64,000 nucleotides of DNA, taken from JAGHKQ01 sp041920565 (lineage in GTDB: Bacteria > Bacillota > Bacilli > Bacillales > Bacillaceae_G). This document shows positions 17,036-26,017 of the stretch, piece after piece (position 1 is the stretch's first letter; each line of letters starts with the position of its first letter). Under the pieces are notes generated by a model. It was given only the letters and a program-made list of their open reading frames with translations, did no database searches and was not told the origin of the DNA. The position numbers and the translations under genes were made by a program. Where the stretch lies: positions 91,372 through 155,371 of the forward strand of contig JBHGXS010000068.1 in the NCBI GenBank assembly GCA_041920565.1, read 5' to 3'.

Positions 17036-17395
17036 TTACTTGTTTAAGCTGTTTTTTGCAGCTGTTGCTAATTCAGCGAACGCTTTTTCATCAGATACTG
17101 CTAAGTCAGCAAGCATTTTGCGGTTTACTTCGATGCCCGCTAATTTTAAACCGTGCATTAAACGGCTGTAAGAAAGGCCGTTCATGCGAGCTGCCGCGTT
17201 GATACGAGTGATCCATAATTTACGGAAGTCACGTTTCTTTTGACGGCGGTCACGGAATGCATACATTAAAGATTTCATTACTTGTTGGTTAGCAACTTTG
17301 TATAATGTATGTTTAGAACCGTAGAAACCTTTCGCTAATTTTAGAACTTTCTTACGACGTTTGCGAGTAACTGTACCACCTTTTACTCTTGGCAT
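17036..17395 (-). CDS. rplT: 50S ribosomal protein L20
   Basis: Primary 23S rRNA-binding protein needed for early 50S assembly, and the autogenous repressor of the infC operon in Bacillus. The product has the usual 119 residues: a very basic N terminus (MPRVKGGTVTRKRRKKVLK, GFYGSKHTLYK) and the globular part with LWITRINAAARMNGLSYS. The ATG follows GGAGGG. It is the last gene of infC-rpmI-rplT. Confidence 0.98.
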   Translation of the reverse strand: MPRVKGGTVTRKRRKKVLKLAKGFYGSKHTLYKVANQQVMKSLMYAFRDRRQKKRDFRKLWITRINAAARMNGLSYSRLMHGLKLAGIEVNRKMLADLAVSDEKAFAELATAAKNSLNK

Positions 17396-17433
17396 ATTGT
17401 TTCCCTCCTAGATAATCTATATCAACCGAAATA

Positions 17434-17634
17434 TTATTTAATGTTGTCAAGCATTTGACGGATACGTTTGAAGTCACCAGCGCTTACTACTGCAGCTTTG
17501 CGCAATTTACGCTTAGCTTTTGTAGTTTTGTTAGCGAATAAATGGCTTGTGTAAGCGTGAGAACGCTTAAGCTTACCAGTTCCTGTTTTCTTGAAACGCT
17601 TTGCAGCGCCGCGGTGAGTTTTTTGTTTAGGCAT
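17434..17634 (-). CDS. rpmI: 50S ribosomal protein L35
   Basis: Small basic 50S protein of 66 residues. The N terminus MPKQKTHRGAAKRFKKTGTG and the SHLFANKTTKAKRKLRK block are typical of the family. The ATG follows GAGGAGG. It lies 21 bases after infC and 38 before rplT in the same operon. Confidence 0.98.
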   Translation of the reverse strand: MPKQKTHRGAAKRFKKTGTGKLKRSHAYTSHLFANKTTKAKRKLRKAAVVSAGDFKRIRQMLDNIK

Positions 17635-17655
17635 GAAGGTTTCCTCCTCTATCTA

Positions 17656-18174
17656 TTACTTATCGTTTTTCGGTGCTAAAATTAAGAACATGCTGCGGCC
17701 GTCCATTTTTGGCGCAGATTCAATTGTGCTTACTTCTGCACAAGCCTCTGAAAAGCGATTCAATACGCGTTGTCCGATTTCCTTGTGGGTAATCGCACGG
17801 CCTTTAAAGCGGATAGTCGCTTTTACTTTGTCGCCTTTTTCAAGAAACTTGATTGCGTTGCGAAGTTTTGTGTTGAAGTCATGTTCATCAATTGTAGGGC
17901 TTAAACGAACTTCTTTAACGCTGATAATTTTTTGGTTCTTGCGTTGCTCTTTCTCTTTCTTCTGTTGCTCGAAGCGGAACTTGCCGTAATCCATGATGCG
18001 GCATACCGGCGGTTTCGCAGTCGGTGCAACCATCACTAGATCAAGATTCACATTCGCAGCGATGTCTAATGCTTCTTGACGAGATTTAATTCCAAGCTGA
18101 TCACCGTTTGGACCAATTAAACGTACCTCACGAGCACGGATTTGCTCGTTGATCATCATGTCCTTGCTAATAAT
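17656..18174 (-). CDS. infC: Translation initiation factor IF-3, ATT start
   Basis: Binds the 30S subunit, keeps it free of 50S and checks start-codon pairing. From the ATT at 18172-18174 the protein has 172 residues, the Bacillus length: NEQIRAREVRLIG at the start, the N-domain to about 80, a basic linker, then the C-domain (LRNAIKFLEKGDKVKATIRFKGR). The only good ribosome site, GGAGG, lies six bases before this ATT (nine before a second ATT). The first ATG downstream would cut into the conserved N terminus and upstream in-frame codons lie before the ribosome site. A non-canonical AUU start is known for infC elsewhere and allows self-regulation. The L20 leader lies upstream. Confidence 0.93.
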   Translation of the reverse strand: MISKDMMINEQIRAREVRLIGPNGDQLGIKSRQEALDIAANVNLDLVMVAPTAKPPVCRIMDYGKFRFEQQKKEKEQRKNQKIISVKEVRLSPTIDEHDFNTKLRNAIKFLEKGDKVKATIRFKGRAITHKEIGQRVLNRFSEACAEVSTIESAPKMDGRSMFLILAPKNDK

Positions 18175-18224
18175 AAGCCACCTCCAAGGTTTTCTAAGAA
18201 TACGTCTCTGGTTATAAGGAATTA

Positions 18225-18375
18225 CACCCAATAAAAAAGTGCGGGCATATACAATACACCCACACTTATTGACGTCATAAGTTTATCACGATCATCTTTA
18301 CCTATCAACAGCCTGTTGCGTCGATCAGGTGAGAAGCGGGTGCTCCTGCTTTCCATAAACGAGTATTCTGTTTTC
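18225..18375 (-). promoter_or_regulatory. L20-responsive leader of infC-rpmI-rplT
   Basis: On the minus strand the leader contains the block CACCCGCTTCTCACCTGATC (about 18320-18340) that mimics the L20 site on 23S rRNA. It ends in a terminator (AAGTGTGGGTG, loop, GCCCGCACTTTTTTATT, about 18228-18265). Excess L20 should favour termination, as established for B. subtilis. Confidence 0.85.
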
Positions 18376-18381
18376 TCAGCA

Positions 18382-18411
18382 ACTATACCACAATACATGA
18401 TGATATGTCAA
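18382..18411 (-). promoter_or_regulatory. Sigma-A promoter of the infC operon
   Basis: Minus strand TTGACA (18406-18411), 18 bases, TATAGT (18382-18387), directly before the L20 leader. Confidence 0.75.
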
Positions 18412-18507
18412 GAAGCCTAATGTCTCAAGTGACAACAAAAAATATTCTAACAGACACCTGAAAATGTTGCAATACTTTTTTTCAAAAAGGAACATGTAGG
18501 ACGGACA

Positions 18508-18544
18508 TAAAAAATACTGCGGAGAACGTCCGCAGTATTTTTGC
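18508..18544 (-). terminator. Terminator of thrS
   Basis: Minus strand AAAATACTGCGG, loop, CCGCAGTATTTTTT immediately after the thrS stop. Confidence 0.92.
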
Positions 18545-18547
18545 ATA

Positions 18548-20479
18548 TTATTTTTTAGCTTCTTTCGCAATCATATCAACAAATGCAGCTAAAGGCATTG
18601 TTTCAGATTTTTGCTCGCCGTATTTCCGTACGTTTACGCCGTTTTCGTTTACTTCATTGTCTCCCACAACGAGCATATACGGAATTTTTTGCATTTGTGC
18701 TTCACGGATCTTGTAGCCGATTTTCTCATCGCGAGTATCGACTTCTACACGCAGACCCGCTGATCTCAACTCATCTTGTACTTTCTTCGCATAGTCTAAG
18801 TGGACTTGCGGAGAAACCGGAATCACTTGTACTTGCACCGGTGCCAGCCAAGTCGGGAATGCACCTTTGTATTCTTCGATCAAGAAGGCCACGAAACGTT
18901 CCATTGTAGAAACGACACCGCGGTGAATAACAACCGGACGATGCTGTTTGCCGTCTTCACCGATGTAAGTTAAGTCAAAGCGTTCCGGCAATAAAAAGTC
19001 CAGCTGAACAGTAGACAACGTTTCGTCTTTGCCAAGCGCTGTACGAACTTGCACGTCAAGCTTCGGTCCGTAGAATGCTGCTTCGCCTTCTGCTTCGTAG
19101 TATTCAAGACCCATATCGTCCATTGCTTCTTTTAACATGCTTTGCGCTTTATTCCACATTTCATCGTCATCGTAGTACTTCTCTTTGTCTTCCGGATCAC
19201 GGTAAGAAAGACGGAAGGAGTAATCATTCAGTCCAAAGTCTTTGTATACTTCTAAAATTAAGCGGACAACGCGGATGAATTCTTCTTTAATTTGATCTGG
19301 ACGTACAAAAATGTGTGCGTCGTTTAAAGTCATTCCGCGTACGCGTTGTAAACCGGATAATGCTCCGGACATTTCGTAACGGTGCATTGTTCCAAGCTCC
19401 GCGATACGAATCGGCAATTCACGATAGCTGTGAATATCATTTTTGTAAACCATCATGTGATGCGGGCAGTTCATCGGACGAAGCACAAGCTGCTCATTGT
19501 CCATTTCCATCGGCGGGAACATGCCATCGCGGTAATGATCCCAGTGACCGGAAGTTTTGTATAATTCCACGCTTCCCATTACTGGAGTATATACATGGTC
19601 GTAGCCTAAGCTGACTTCTTTGTCCACGATATAGCGCTCGATTACACGGCGAATAGTTGCTCCTTTTGGAAGCCAAATAGGCAAGCCTTGTCCTACCTTT
19701 TGCGAGTTAGTGAATAAGCTCAATTCTTTTCCAAGCTTGCGGTGGTCGCGCTCTTTCGCTTCTTCTAATAAGCGTAAATGCTCATCCAATTCTTCTTTCT
19801 TCGCAAATGCTGTTCCGTAAATACGCTGCAGCATTTTATTTTTGCTGTCGCCGCGCCAGTATGCACCGGCAATGCTCAATAGTTTAAATGCTTTTACTTT
19901 TCCTGTAGACGGAAGATGAACGCCGCGACAAAGATCGAAAAACTCGCCTTGCTCGTAAATGGAGATTGTCTCTCCTTCCGGAAGCTCGTTAATCAACTCC
20001 AGCTTCAAGTTGTCGCCAATTTCTTCGTAGCGGCGAAGCGCTTCTTCACGGCTCACTTCACGGCGCACGATTTCTAAGTTTTCCTTAATGATGCGCTCCA
20101 TTTCCTTCTCGATTTTCGGAAGGTCTTCCGGAGTTAAAGATTCTTCTAAATCTACATCATAGTAGAAGCCGTTTTCGATTACAGGACCAATTCCAAGTTT
20201 TACATTTTTGTACAGGCGCTTAAGAGCCTGCGCAAGAATGTGCGCGGAAGAGTGGCGCAAAATCTCTAATCCCTCTTGAGAATCCAGCGTAATGATCGAA
20301 ATACTTCCATCTTCTTGAATCGGTGTTCTTAAATCCAGCAATTTATCGTTAAGCTTGCCTGCCACTGCTTTTTTCTTTAAGCCGGGGCTGATGGAAGCCG
20401 CGATATCTTCTGTAGTCGTGCCCTTTGGAAACTCCTTCACTGCTCCGTCAGGAAATGTAATTTTTACTGTTTCTGACAT
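18548..20479 (-). CDS. thrS: Threonine--tRNA ligase
   Basis: Class II synthetase charging tRNA-Thr, with editing of Ser-tRNA-Thr. The 643-residue protein has the full layout: TGS domain (1-62, ITFPDGAVKEFPKGTT), the editing domain with HSSAHILAQAL (about 76-86) and the later cysteine/histidine FDLCRGVHLPSTGK, the catalytic core with the zinc cysteine in LRPMNCPHHMMVYK, MHRYEMSGALSGLQRVRG and VIHRGVVSTMERF, then the anticodon-binding domain from about 545. The ATG lies downstream of AAAGGAGTG. The T-box leader upstream controls it. Confidence 0.97.
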   Translation of the reverse strand: MSETVKITFPDGAVKEFPKGTTTEDIAASISPGLKKKAVAGKLNDKLLDLRTPIQEDGSISIITLDSQEGLEILRHSSAHILAQALKRLYKNVKLGIGPVIENGFYYDVDLEESLTPEDLPKIEKEMERIIKENLEIVRREVSREEALRRYEEIGDNLKLELINELPEGETISIYEQGEFFDLCRGVHLPSTGKVKAFKLLSIAGAYWRGDSKNKMLQRIYGTAFAKKEELDEHLRLLEEAKERDHRKLGKELSLFTNSQKVGQGLPIWLPKGATIRRVIERYIVDKEVSLGYDHVYTPVMGSVELYKTSGHWDHYRDGMFPPMEMDNEQLVLRPMNCPHHMMVYKNDIHSYRELPIRIAELGTMHRYEMSGALSGLQRVRGMTLNDAHIFVRPDQIKEEFIRVVRLILEVYKDFGLNDYSFRLSYRDPEDKEKYYDDDEMWNKAQSMLKEAMDDMGLEYYEAEGEAAFYGPKLDVQVRTALGKDETLSTVQLDFLLPERFDLTYIGEDGKQHRPVVIHRGVVSTMERFVAFLIEEYKGAFPTWLAPVQVQVIPVSPQVHLDYAKKVQDELRSAGLRVEVDTRDEKIGYKIREAQMQKIPYMLVVGDNEVNENGVNVRKYGEQKSETMPLAAFVDMIAKEAKK

Positions 20480-20504
20480 TACGGTTCACTCCTTTTTAGA
20501 TAAA

Positions 20505-20755
20505 ATAAAAAACACTCGTCCCCCTAAAAAGGGACGAGTGTTGAATTCGTGGTTCCACCCTTGTTCCAGCCATATGGCTGCTCAAGTTCCAATAACGGTT
20601 GCGTCCGTCAGCAATTACTAAAAGGTTCACTGCTGAAGTTCAGAGGCGGTAAGACAATTTCTCGTATTAGGAAGCTCCCAGCCAAAGGCTCCCCTCTCTG
20701 AAAATCGTAGAAAATGCTCATGTCCTCATCATTACTGTTCAGTATCCTATTATGT
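20505..20755 (-). promoter_or_regulatory. T-box leader of thrS (tRNA-Thr responsive)
   Basis: Minus strand leader with the T-box core GGGTGGAACCACG (around 20546-20559), a terminator ACACTCGTCCC, loop, GGGGACGAGTGTTTTTT (20509-20536), and an ACC (Thr) codon in the likely specifier region near 20655. The leader is complete and well spaced from its promoter. Confidence 0.92.
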
Positions 20756-20760
20756 AGCAT

Positions 20761-20789
20761 ATTATATGACTATCTCCATAGAAAATCAA
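20761..20789 (-). promoter_or_regulatory. Sigma-A promoter of the thrS T-box transcript
   Basis: Minus strand TTGATT (20784-20789), 17 bases, TATAAT (20761-20766). Confidence 0.7.
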
Positions 20790-20808
20790 GGCGTCATTTT
20801 CCCGTTTT

Positions 20809-21651
20809 TTACTCTGCCCGAAACTTTTTCCGTATTTGCTCAAACTCGTTTATAGAATACACTTTCACTCGCTCTTGGAATACGTTTTGAATAGTGACGA
20901 TCATATTGTGATCCAAATGAGCCGTGTACAAATGGATTCTCTCTGGAGCAATGGATAAAAGCGGGGCAATGACATTGGCATCAATATAAAACTCAGTATG
21001 TTTCACAAGCTTTTCATCTATATATTGGACAAGCTTTTCTTGATTTAAACGTGCTCCTTTTTCATCGTAAAAAATAAAGTTGCCGTTAAACACCAGATGA
21101 AGACAGGATAGCCTGGATTTGCGGCTGCTGACCTGCTGTCTCAATGCTTCCACAAAGGTTTGATAATCTTGTTCGAGCTTATATTCATCGATTGCTAATT
21201 CCGTCATCCTGAATAAATACAGCATATAGGGCTTTAACCGGAAACGAACGAACGATTCAAACGAAAAGGAGATGGGATTTTGAATAAATCCTTGCAAGGA
21301 AGCCGTTAACAAATCTATCCTCGATTCTTCAATCCTCTTTTTCGGCACTTCTTTTCGATTTCCGTTCATGATGGAATCAGCAATATGTAAAATTTGATTT
21401 TGTTCTTCTATATCATGGTAATAAAATACCCGAGACAATACGGACATAATCCACTTATGTTCCTTTACTTTCAGAACAAGCTGCACGAGTACCGGGATCA
21501 GTACTTCTTCGATGTAGGACTCTTTTTCAAACGGAAGATCAATAAGAACAGTATGTTCTCTTTCCAATGACACGCTTCCTGTATTTAAATTTGCTAATTG
21601 TGCGTACACGAATGTAGCATCATTTGCTTCTTCAAAGTGGATTTCGATCAC
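20809..21651 (-). CDS. ytxC: Sporulation protein YtxC
   Basis: A 280-residue soluble protein of the YtxC family, linked to sporulation in B. subtilis but without a known biochemical activity. I chose the GTG at 21649-21651, giving MIEIHFEEANDATFVY, because GGGGG lies six bases upstream; a longer frame from 21678 runs through that ribosome site. Family-like blocks include FVRFRLKPYMLYL and ELAIDEYKLEQDYQTFVEAL. It sits between thrS and dnaI, its usual Bacillus place. Confidence 0.82.
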   Translation of the reverse strand: MIEIHFEEANDATFVYAQLANLNTGSVSLEREHTVLIDLPFEKESYIEEVLIPVLVQLVLKVKEHKWIMSVLSRVFYYHDIEEQNQILHIADSIMNGNRKEVPKKRIEESRIDLLTASLQGFIQNPISFSFESFVRFRLKPYMLYLFRMTELAIDEYKLEQDYQTFVEALRQQVSSRKSRLSCLHLVFNGNFIFYDEKGARLNQEKLVQYIDEKLVKHTEFYIDANVIAPLLSIAPERIHLYTAHLDHNMIVTIQNVFQERVKVYSINEFEQIRKKFRAE

Positions 21652-21754
21652 TTTTGTCCCCCCTTCAAGGTTAAACATCTGTTCTTATGTATATTAAGGA
21701 GATGTCCAAAAAATGATAAGACAAATAGGTTCTTAAAGAAATCTTATTAGATAA

Positions 21755-21792
21755 AGAAAAAAGAGAGTAAAGATGTCTTTACTCTCCCAAAT
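21755..21792 (-). terminator. Terminator of the nrdR-dnaB-dnaI unit
   Basis: Minus strand GAGAGTAAAGA, short loop, TCTTTACTCTC then TTTTTTC. The dnaI stop codon is part of the stem. Confidence 0.9.
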
Positions 21793-22714
21793 GACGACGA
21801 TTTTCTCCCTCTACTTTTACAGGCTTAGAAAGATACTTAATTCGCTCCATAATCCGCTTTGCTTTCATTCTTTCATCTTCGCCCCGTTGTGTATAGGTTA
21901 AATGATCTTCTAGTTCTTCAAAATCAAAGTTAGATGTGAAAAACGTCGGTAAATTTTCTAACATTCTAAATTGCAAAATACTACCCAAAATATCATCACG
22001 TACAAAGCTTGACATTGACTCAGCCCCAATATCGTCTAACATAAGAACTGGAACACGTTTAACAGCATCAATTTTTTCATTGAGTGTATTATCTTGAATG
22101 GAGCTTTTCATCTCTCTCAAAAATTCTGGTAAATAAACAAGCATACAAGAAACCCGTTTATTTGCCAAAGCATTTGCAATTGCTCCTAAAAGGTAGGTTT
22201 TCCCCACCCCAAAAGGCCCGTACAAATAAAGCCCTTGTACTTTTTTTCCAGGCTCATATTGATCTAAAAATTGCCTTGCGGCTTGAATCACATTAACTCG
22301 TTGCTGATCCCTATGAAATTCCCTCATAGATGCTTGTAAAATTTCCCTTGGCATATACAAGCTTTGAATAAGTGATTCGTGTTTCTTTCTTTCATCGTAA
22401 GCAATTTTACGAGGGCATCTATCATATTGAATATCAATCATCTTCCCCTGAATCACTAAATGAGGATGATATCCCTGAATCATGTTTTTACACCGTTCTA
22501 AACTTTCACACTCACTGCATCCTACACTTTGTTCGATATATTCATACAGTTTTACAAGGCTTCTCTCAAGCATAGAAGTTGTCACTTCTTCATTTTTGTC
22601 TATGAATTCCTTTACACGAGGATGAGAAATTACCTCTTTTTTCAGGGATTCATATCTTTTTTTAAAATCCTCATTTTGCTTTAGCTTTGTAAGTGCATTT
22701 TGAATATGTTCCAT
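21779..22714 (-). CDS. dnaI: Primosomal protein DnaI (helicase loader)
   Basis: AAA+ ATPase that loads the DnaC helicase at oriC and at restarting forks together with DnaB and DnaD. An N-terminal helicase-binding region with a Cys/His zinc-binding cluster (VGCSECESLERCKNM and later YDRCPRK) precedes the AAA+ core: Walker A LYGPFGVGKTYLLGAI at about 168-183, Walker B VLMLDDIGAE at about 229, sensor 1 FFTSNFD. Length of 311 equals that of B. subtilis DnaI. The ATG has AGGTGAGGAA upstream. It follows dnaB by about 30 bases. Confidence 0.95.
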   Translation of the reverse strand: MEHIQNALTKLKQNEDFKKRYESLKKEVISHPRVKEFIDKNEEVTTSMLERSLVKLYEYIEQSVGCSECESLERCKNMIQGYHPHLVIQGKMIDIQYDRCPRKIAYDERKKHESLIQSLYMPREILQASMREFHRDQQRVNVIQAARQFLDQYEPGKKVQGLYLYGPFGVGKTYLLGAIANALANKRVSCMLVYLPEFLREMKSSIQDNTLNEKIDAVKRVPVLMLDDIGAESMSSFVRDDILGSILQFRMLENLPTFFTSNFDFEELEDHLTYTQRGEDERMKAKRIMERIKYLSKPVKVEGENRRHLGE

Positions 22715-22746
22715 TTCCTCACCTCAATAAGAGTGTACGTTACTAG

Positions 22747-24135
22747 CTATGTTTCATATTTTTTTAACGTCTCCTCCATTTTTCTCCACTCTTCTTCTAG
22801 ATCAACAGCGTCCGTTTTATTTTCTTCTGTTCTTGTCACTTTTTGATCAATCATCCATTTTGGAAGGCGTTCTTTTCTTGTTGTCGCTCGCTTCACTTTA
22901 CTTTTCGATTCCGCCCATGTTTGATATTGACGATGCTCTTGCTTAGCCAGCTCCATCGCCTCTGTAACGGTCGTAATTTTTTTGCGCGCCCAATGGCTGG
23001 CAATCTTTTCAACATAGGTTTTTGACAGCTTCATATCAGACCGCAGCATAACATAATGAATCAGTACGTTAACCACGCCCGGAAGCAGCTTTTGTTTAAA
23101 CATCACTTCTTCAATAATTTGCAAATCCGCAACAGCCGGTTCAGCTCCTCCGGAAATTTCAACAAGAAGCTCACGCGGCGAAATGACCTCTAATTGCTGA
23201 ATGAGAGCTTCTTCTTGCGTGGCAGGAACTTTCCCTTGCATAGTGCGTTTATCATACGGCTGTGTCCGCTGACTGAATTCAGGCAAAGCATTGCCGTATT
23301 CAATTTGGTACCAATCCCGTGCGCTTTTTCTTAATTTTTCAATATCCACTGTATTATTTTCTGTAATGGCGCCCATAATAATATTTTTCATATTGATAGA
23401 ATCAATGCCGTATACATAGGACAGCTTTACGATGCATTCCTTGACCTGCTTAGTAATAGCGCGTTTCGGAATTGCAGCGCCGGACAACCCTTCCATGAAC
23501 AACTCAAAATTAAAATGATGATTTGTAATAGCGGGGGCAGCCGGTTCACTTCTTCCTATAACCGTGTGGGTGCGAATATCCTGGACAGCATCGGATTGCA
23601 AGGAAGTGGCAAGCTGAGACGGAGTTACAGAATCAAATACTTCGTTGAACGAATGAGTCACTTCTTCGTATGAAGAGAAATCCCATTGAGGCTGCCCGAA
23701 ATATTGCTTCGTTTGCATATACTTTGTCTTTCCGAGCCGATTGTACAGAAAAATATTTAAGACGATATCATCAAAAAATTGTTTTGGGCTCAATGGCGGC
23801 TGCAGTTCATAAAGAAACTTCCGCACATCCTCTTCCTTTTTCACATACACCTTTAACAAGCCAATTGCTTCTAGCTTCCTGCGTTCCCGAAAAATGTCAC
23901 GTAAATTCATATCCATTCCAACCATGAGTGAATGGTGCGCATTTTCCTGCCCGTAAAATTCATTTTGCTCAAGCTCGCTCCATAATGTCATATATAAGCT
24001 GAAGGCGCTTGCTCCGATTAAAGGCTGATACAGCATCGTCAGCACTTTTCGATCGTAACTGTGCAACAGACCGCTTGCACACACGATATATCGGTCCACA
24101 GGAAGCAATTCCATCCAAGATTGTCTTTCCATCAT
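22747..24135 (-). CDS. dnaB: Replication initiation and membrane attachment protein DnaB
   Basis: Low-GC Gram-positive DnaB, a helicase co-loader and membrane-attachment protein rather than the helicase itself. The 462-residue protein begins with the family pattern LPVDRYIVCASGLLHSYDRKVLTMLYQPLIGASAFSLYMTLW cut across residues 11-52, and has the C-terminal DDBH2 domain with the YxxxIxxW-like end KIASHWARKKITTVTEAM at about 390. The two adjacent ATG codons at 24135/24132 make the exact start uncertain. It is flanked by nrdR and dnaI, the conserved order. Confidence 0.93.
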   Translation of the reverse strand: MMERQSWMELLPVDRYIVCASGLLHSYDRKVLTMLYQPLIGASAFSLYMTLWSELEQNEFYGQENAHHSLMVGMDMNLRDIFRERRKLEAIGLLKVYVKKEEDVRKFLYELQPPLSPKQFFDDIVLNIFLYNRLGKTKYMQTKQYFGQPQWDFSSYEEVTHSFNEVFDSVTPSQLATSLQSDAVQDIRTHTVIGRSEPAAPAITNHHFNFELFMEGLSGAAIPKRAITKQVKECIVKLSYVYGIDSINMKNIIMGAITENNTVDIEKLRKSARDWYQIEYGNALPEFSQRTQPYDKRTMQGKVPATQEEALIQQLEVISPRELLVEISGGAEPAVADLQIIEEVMFKQKLLPGVVNVLIHYVMLRSDMKLSKTYVEKIASHWARKKITTVTEAMELAKQEHRQYQTWAESKSKVKRATTRKERLPKWMIDQKVTRTEENKTDAVDLEEEWRKMEETLKKYET

Positions 24136-24205
24136 GCTCCAATTCCTTTCTGGGAACCCGGATGTAGAAAAAAGAGCCGACAGCCTGCGCTTCTAGCTCT
24201 TCTTT

Positions 24206-24667
24206 TTATTTCCGTTCTTTTTGTAAAATATCTCTTAGCTCATCAATAAATACGTTTAAGTCTTTAAACTGGCGGTATACGGAGGCAAAGCGGACATAAG
24301 CGACCTCATCGATGTCCCGCAAATGATCCATGACCATTTCCCCGATATGCTCGCTGTTTACTTCCGACGTCCCTAAATTGCGAAGCTCCCGTTCTACACT
24401 TTGCGTCACTTCTTCAAGCTGCTTCAAAGATACAGGACGTTTTTCACATGCCTTAATAAGACCGCGCAAAATCTTCTCTTTGCTGAACTCTTCTCGTGTT
24501 CCTTCTTTTTTCACAACAATCAGAGGAGTTTCTTCGACTCTTTCAAAGGTTGTAAAACGATACATGCACTTTTCGCATTCTCTTCTCCTTCTAATTGAGC
24601 GCCCCTCATCTACCGGGCGCGAATCCAGCACTCTCGTCCCGTTATGAAAGCACGTTGGACAACGCAT
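24206..24667 (-). CDS. nrdR: Transcriptional repressor NrdR
   Basis: ATP/dATP-sensing repressor of ribonucleotide reductase genes. The zinc ribbon is at Cys3, Cys6, Cys31 and Cys34 (MRCPTC, ECEKC), followed by the RFTTFERVE signature and an ATP-cone at about 49-139 (VVKKEGTREEFSKEKILRGL). The 153-residue length is standard. NrdR boxes would be at nrd genes, which are not in this window. The ATG follows GGGGAGGAAG. Confidence 0.97.
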   Translation of the reverse strand: MRCPTCFHNGTRVLDSRPVDEGRSIRRRRECEKCMYRFTTFERVEETPLIVVKKEGTREEFSKEKILRGLIKACEKRPVSLKQLEEVTQSVERELRNLGTSEVNSEHIGEMVMDHLRDIDEVAYVRFASVYRQFKDLNVFIDELRDILQKERK

Positions 24668-24703
24668 ACAATCAACTTCCTCCCCTTAATCCGTAGTGTC
24701 CCT

Positions 24704-25108
24704 TTATAGCTTTTCGCCTAAGCTCGTCCCGACAAAAACAAGCTGCTTATCCAATTGCTCATACATATTTAGTATAACACGTTTGCTGAATCCAAAATCA
24801 GTCGGCAAAACAGCAGTATCTGTTAAGACAGAAAAATCAATCGCTGTTTCAAACGGCCGGATTGTAATGATTGTGACGATTATCAGCGCCTTTTTCCCCT
24901 TAGAAACAGAAACGCTGATTTCCCCGCGCTCTTCTGAGACGGATGTAACTTTATAGCCGTCCATATGTGACAAAATGTCTTGCACAACCTTTAATGCATT
25001 TTTTGTATTTGTTTTATAATAACGGCTTCTCAATTGCTCATCACTGTGGCTATCGCTCGTTTCAGAATGAGTGCTGAAGAAGTTTTTTGCTTTCTGGAAC
25101 AAACTCAT
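24704..25108 (-). CDS. Conserved hypothetical cytosolic protein, unknown function
   Basis: A 134-residue protein with no signal peptide. After a Ser/His-rich N terminus (about 12-28) it has a mixed alpha/beta part: YKTNTKNALKVVQDILSHM, GEISVSVSKGKKALIIVTII and VILNMYEQLDKQLVF. I do not recognise a family. The ATG is preceded by GCAGGGGGC, a good ribosome site. It lies between speD and nrdR, all on the minus strand but with more than 150 bases between it and speD. Confidence 0.65.
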   Translation of the reverse strand: MSLFQKAKNFFSTHSETSDSHSDEQLRSRYYKTNTKNALKVVQDILSHMDGYKVTSVSEERGEISVSVSKGKKALIIVTIITIRPFETAIDFSVLTDTAVLPTDFGFSKRVILNMYEQLDKQLVFVGTSLGEKL

Positions 25109-25247
25109 GCGTAGGCCCCCTGCCTCATCTAACGTTGATATAGTTCAATTATAACGTGAAACTGTGATCAATGAAGCATTTTATGGTTAGCTGCACTAAT
25201 CAGGTTGTATACATCAAGGAATTCTCTTCTTACAGAACAAAACAAAT

Positions 25248-25285
25248 TAAAAAGAGGTGCATAATACACCTCTTTACATTTTAAA
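25248..25285 (-). terminator. Terminator of speD
   Basis: Minus strand AGAGGTG, loop, CACCTCTTTTTAA following the speD stop. Confidence 0.88.
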
Positions 25286-25301
25286 GCAATTATTTTCTTT
25301 T

Positions 25302-25685
25302 TTAAAGAACTTTTGCATTTCGTTGTTTAATTTCAATTGATCCCATGCCGCGAGGAAGTTCAATGCTTTCTCTCGTTTTAGCTGCCAAACCTTCAGCAAT
25401 GTAATCCGCTGCAACATTCGGATCAATGCGATCTCCACAAGTATAAACATCGATGCTTGCATAACCGTGTTCAGGAAAGCTATGAATTGTTAAGTGAGAT
25501 TCAGAAATAATAACAACCCCACTTACACCTTGAGGCGCAAATTTGTGGAATGCAACCTCGCGCACTTCAGCACCCGCACGCAGCGCTGCATCTACAAACA
25601 ATTGCTCAATATAAGGCATATCGTTCAATTTATCAAAATCACAACCCCAAAGCTCTGCAATGACATGACGACCCATAGTATCCAT
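25302..25685 (-). CDS. speD: S-adenosylmethionine decarboxylase proenzyme
   Basis: Pyruvoyl enzyme that makes decarboxylated AdoMet for spermidine synthesis. The 127-residue proenzyme carries all class 1B landmarks in register: the cleavage pair Glu62-Ser63 in IISESHLTIHSF (Ser63 becomes the pyruvoyl group), His68 and Cys83 in DVYTCG. The protein self-cleaves into beta and alpha chains. The ATG follows AAGGGGGAACTG. A second, altered SpeD-like gene is found at 57411. Confidence 0.96.
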   Translation of the reverse strand: MDTMGRHVIAELWGCDFDKLNDMPYIEQLFVDAALRAGAEVREVAFHKFAPQGVSGVVIISESHLTIHSFPEHGYASIDVYTCGDRIDPNVAADYIAEGLAAKTRESIELPRGMGSIEIKQRNAKVL

Positions 25686-25970
25686 TCTACAGTTCCCCCT
25701 TTAACGAATTTAAGATTAGCATAGATAGGTTGAACCACCACGGGGGAAAGTTAGTCCTAAGAGGTCCTAACCCTTTAAGTAGTTACTTTACCCATGCATT
25801 TAAAGTTTACGAAAGATAGTATACTTTGTTTAGTTTTATTTTGCAACACGTCTTTTCAAAAAAATTTTTCTTGTTAAAGGGAAGAGCGCGGCGATTCATT
25901 TTTTACTTTTACCTGTGAAAACGTAAGTATACCTTTCAATTAAGGCTTTACATATATGTAAGCTGCAACA
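25686..25970 (-). other. Long speD 5' region, possible structured leader
   Basis: This gene-free stretch holds the speD upstream region. Around 25750-25771 the sequence GTTAGTCCTAAGAGGTCCTAAC can fold into a small interrupted stem, next to a run ACCACCACGGGGG at about 25735. I do not match it to a known riboswitch. No reading frame is credible. Confidence 0.35.
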
Positions 25971-26010
25971 AAAAATGCCTAAATACGGAAGTTTAGGCAT
26001 TTTTTTGTTA
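25971..26010 (-). terminator. Terminator of gapB
   Basis: Minus strand AAATGCCTAAA, loop, TTTAGGCATTTTTT directly after the gapB stop. Confidence 0.92.
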
Positions 26011-26017
26011 AAGTGGA

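Noticed and set aside
24136..24205. Terminator between nrdR and dnaB
   Set aside because: Only a short imperfect stem can form; the conserved gene order argues for read-through.
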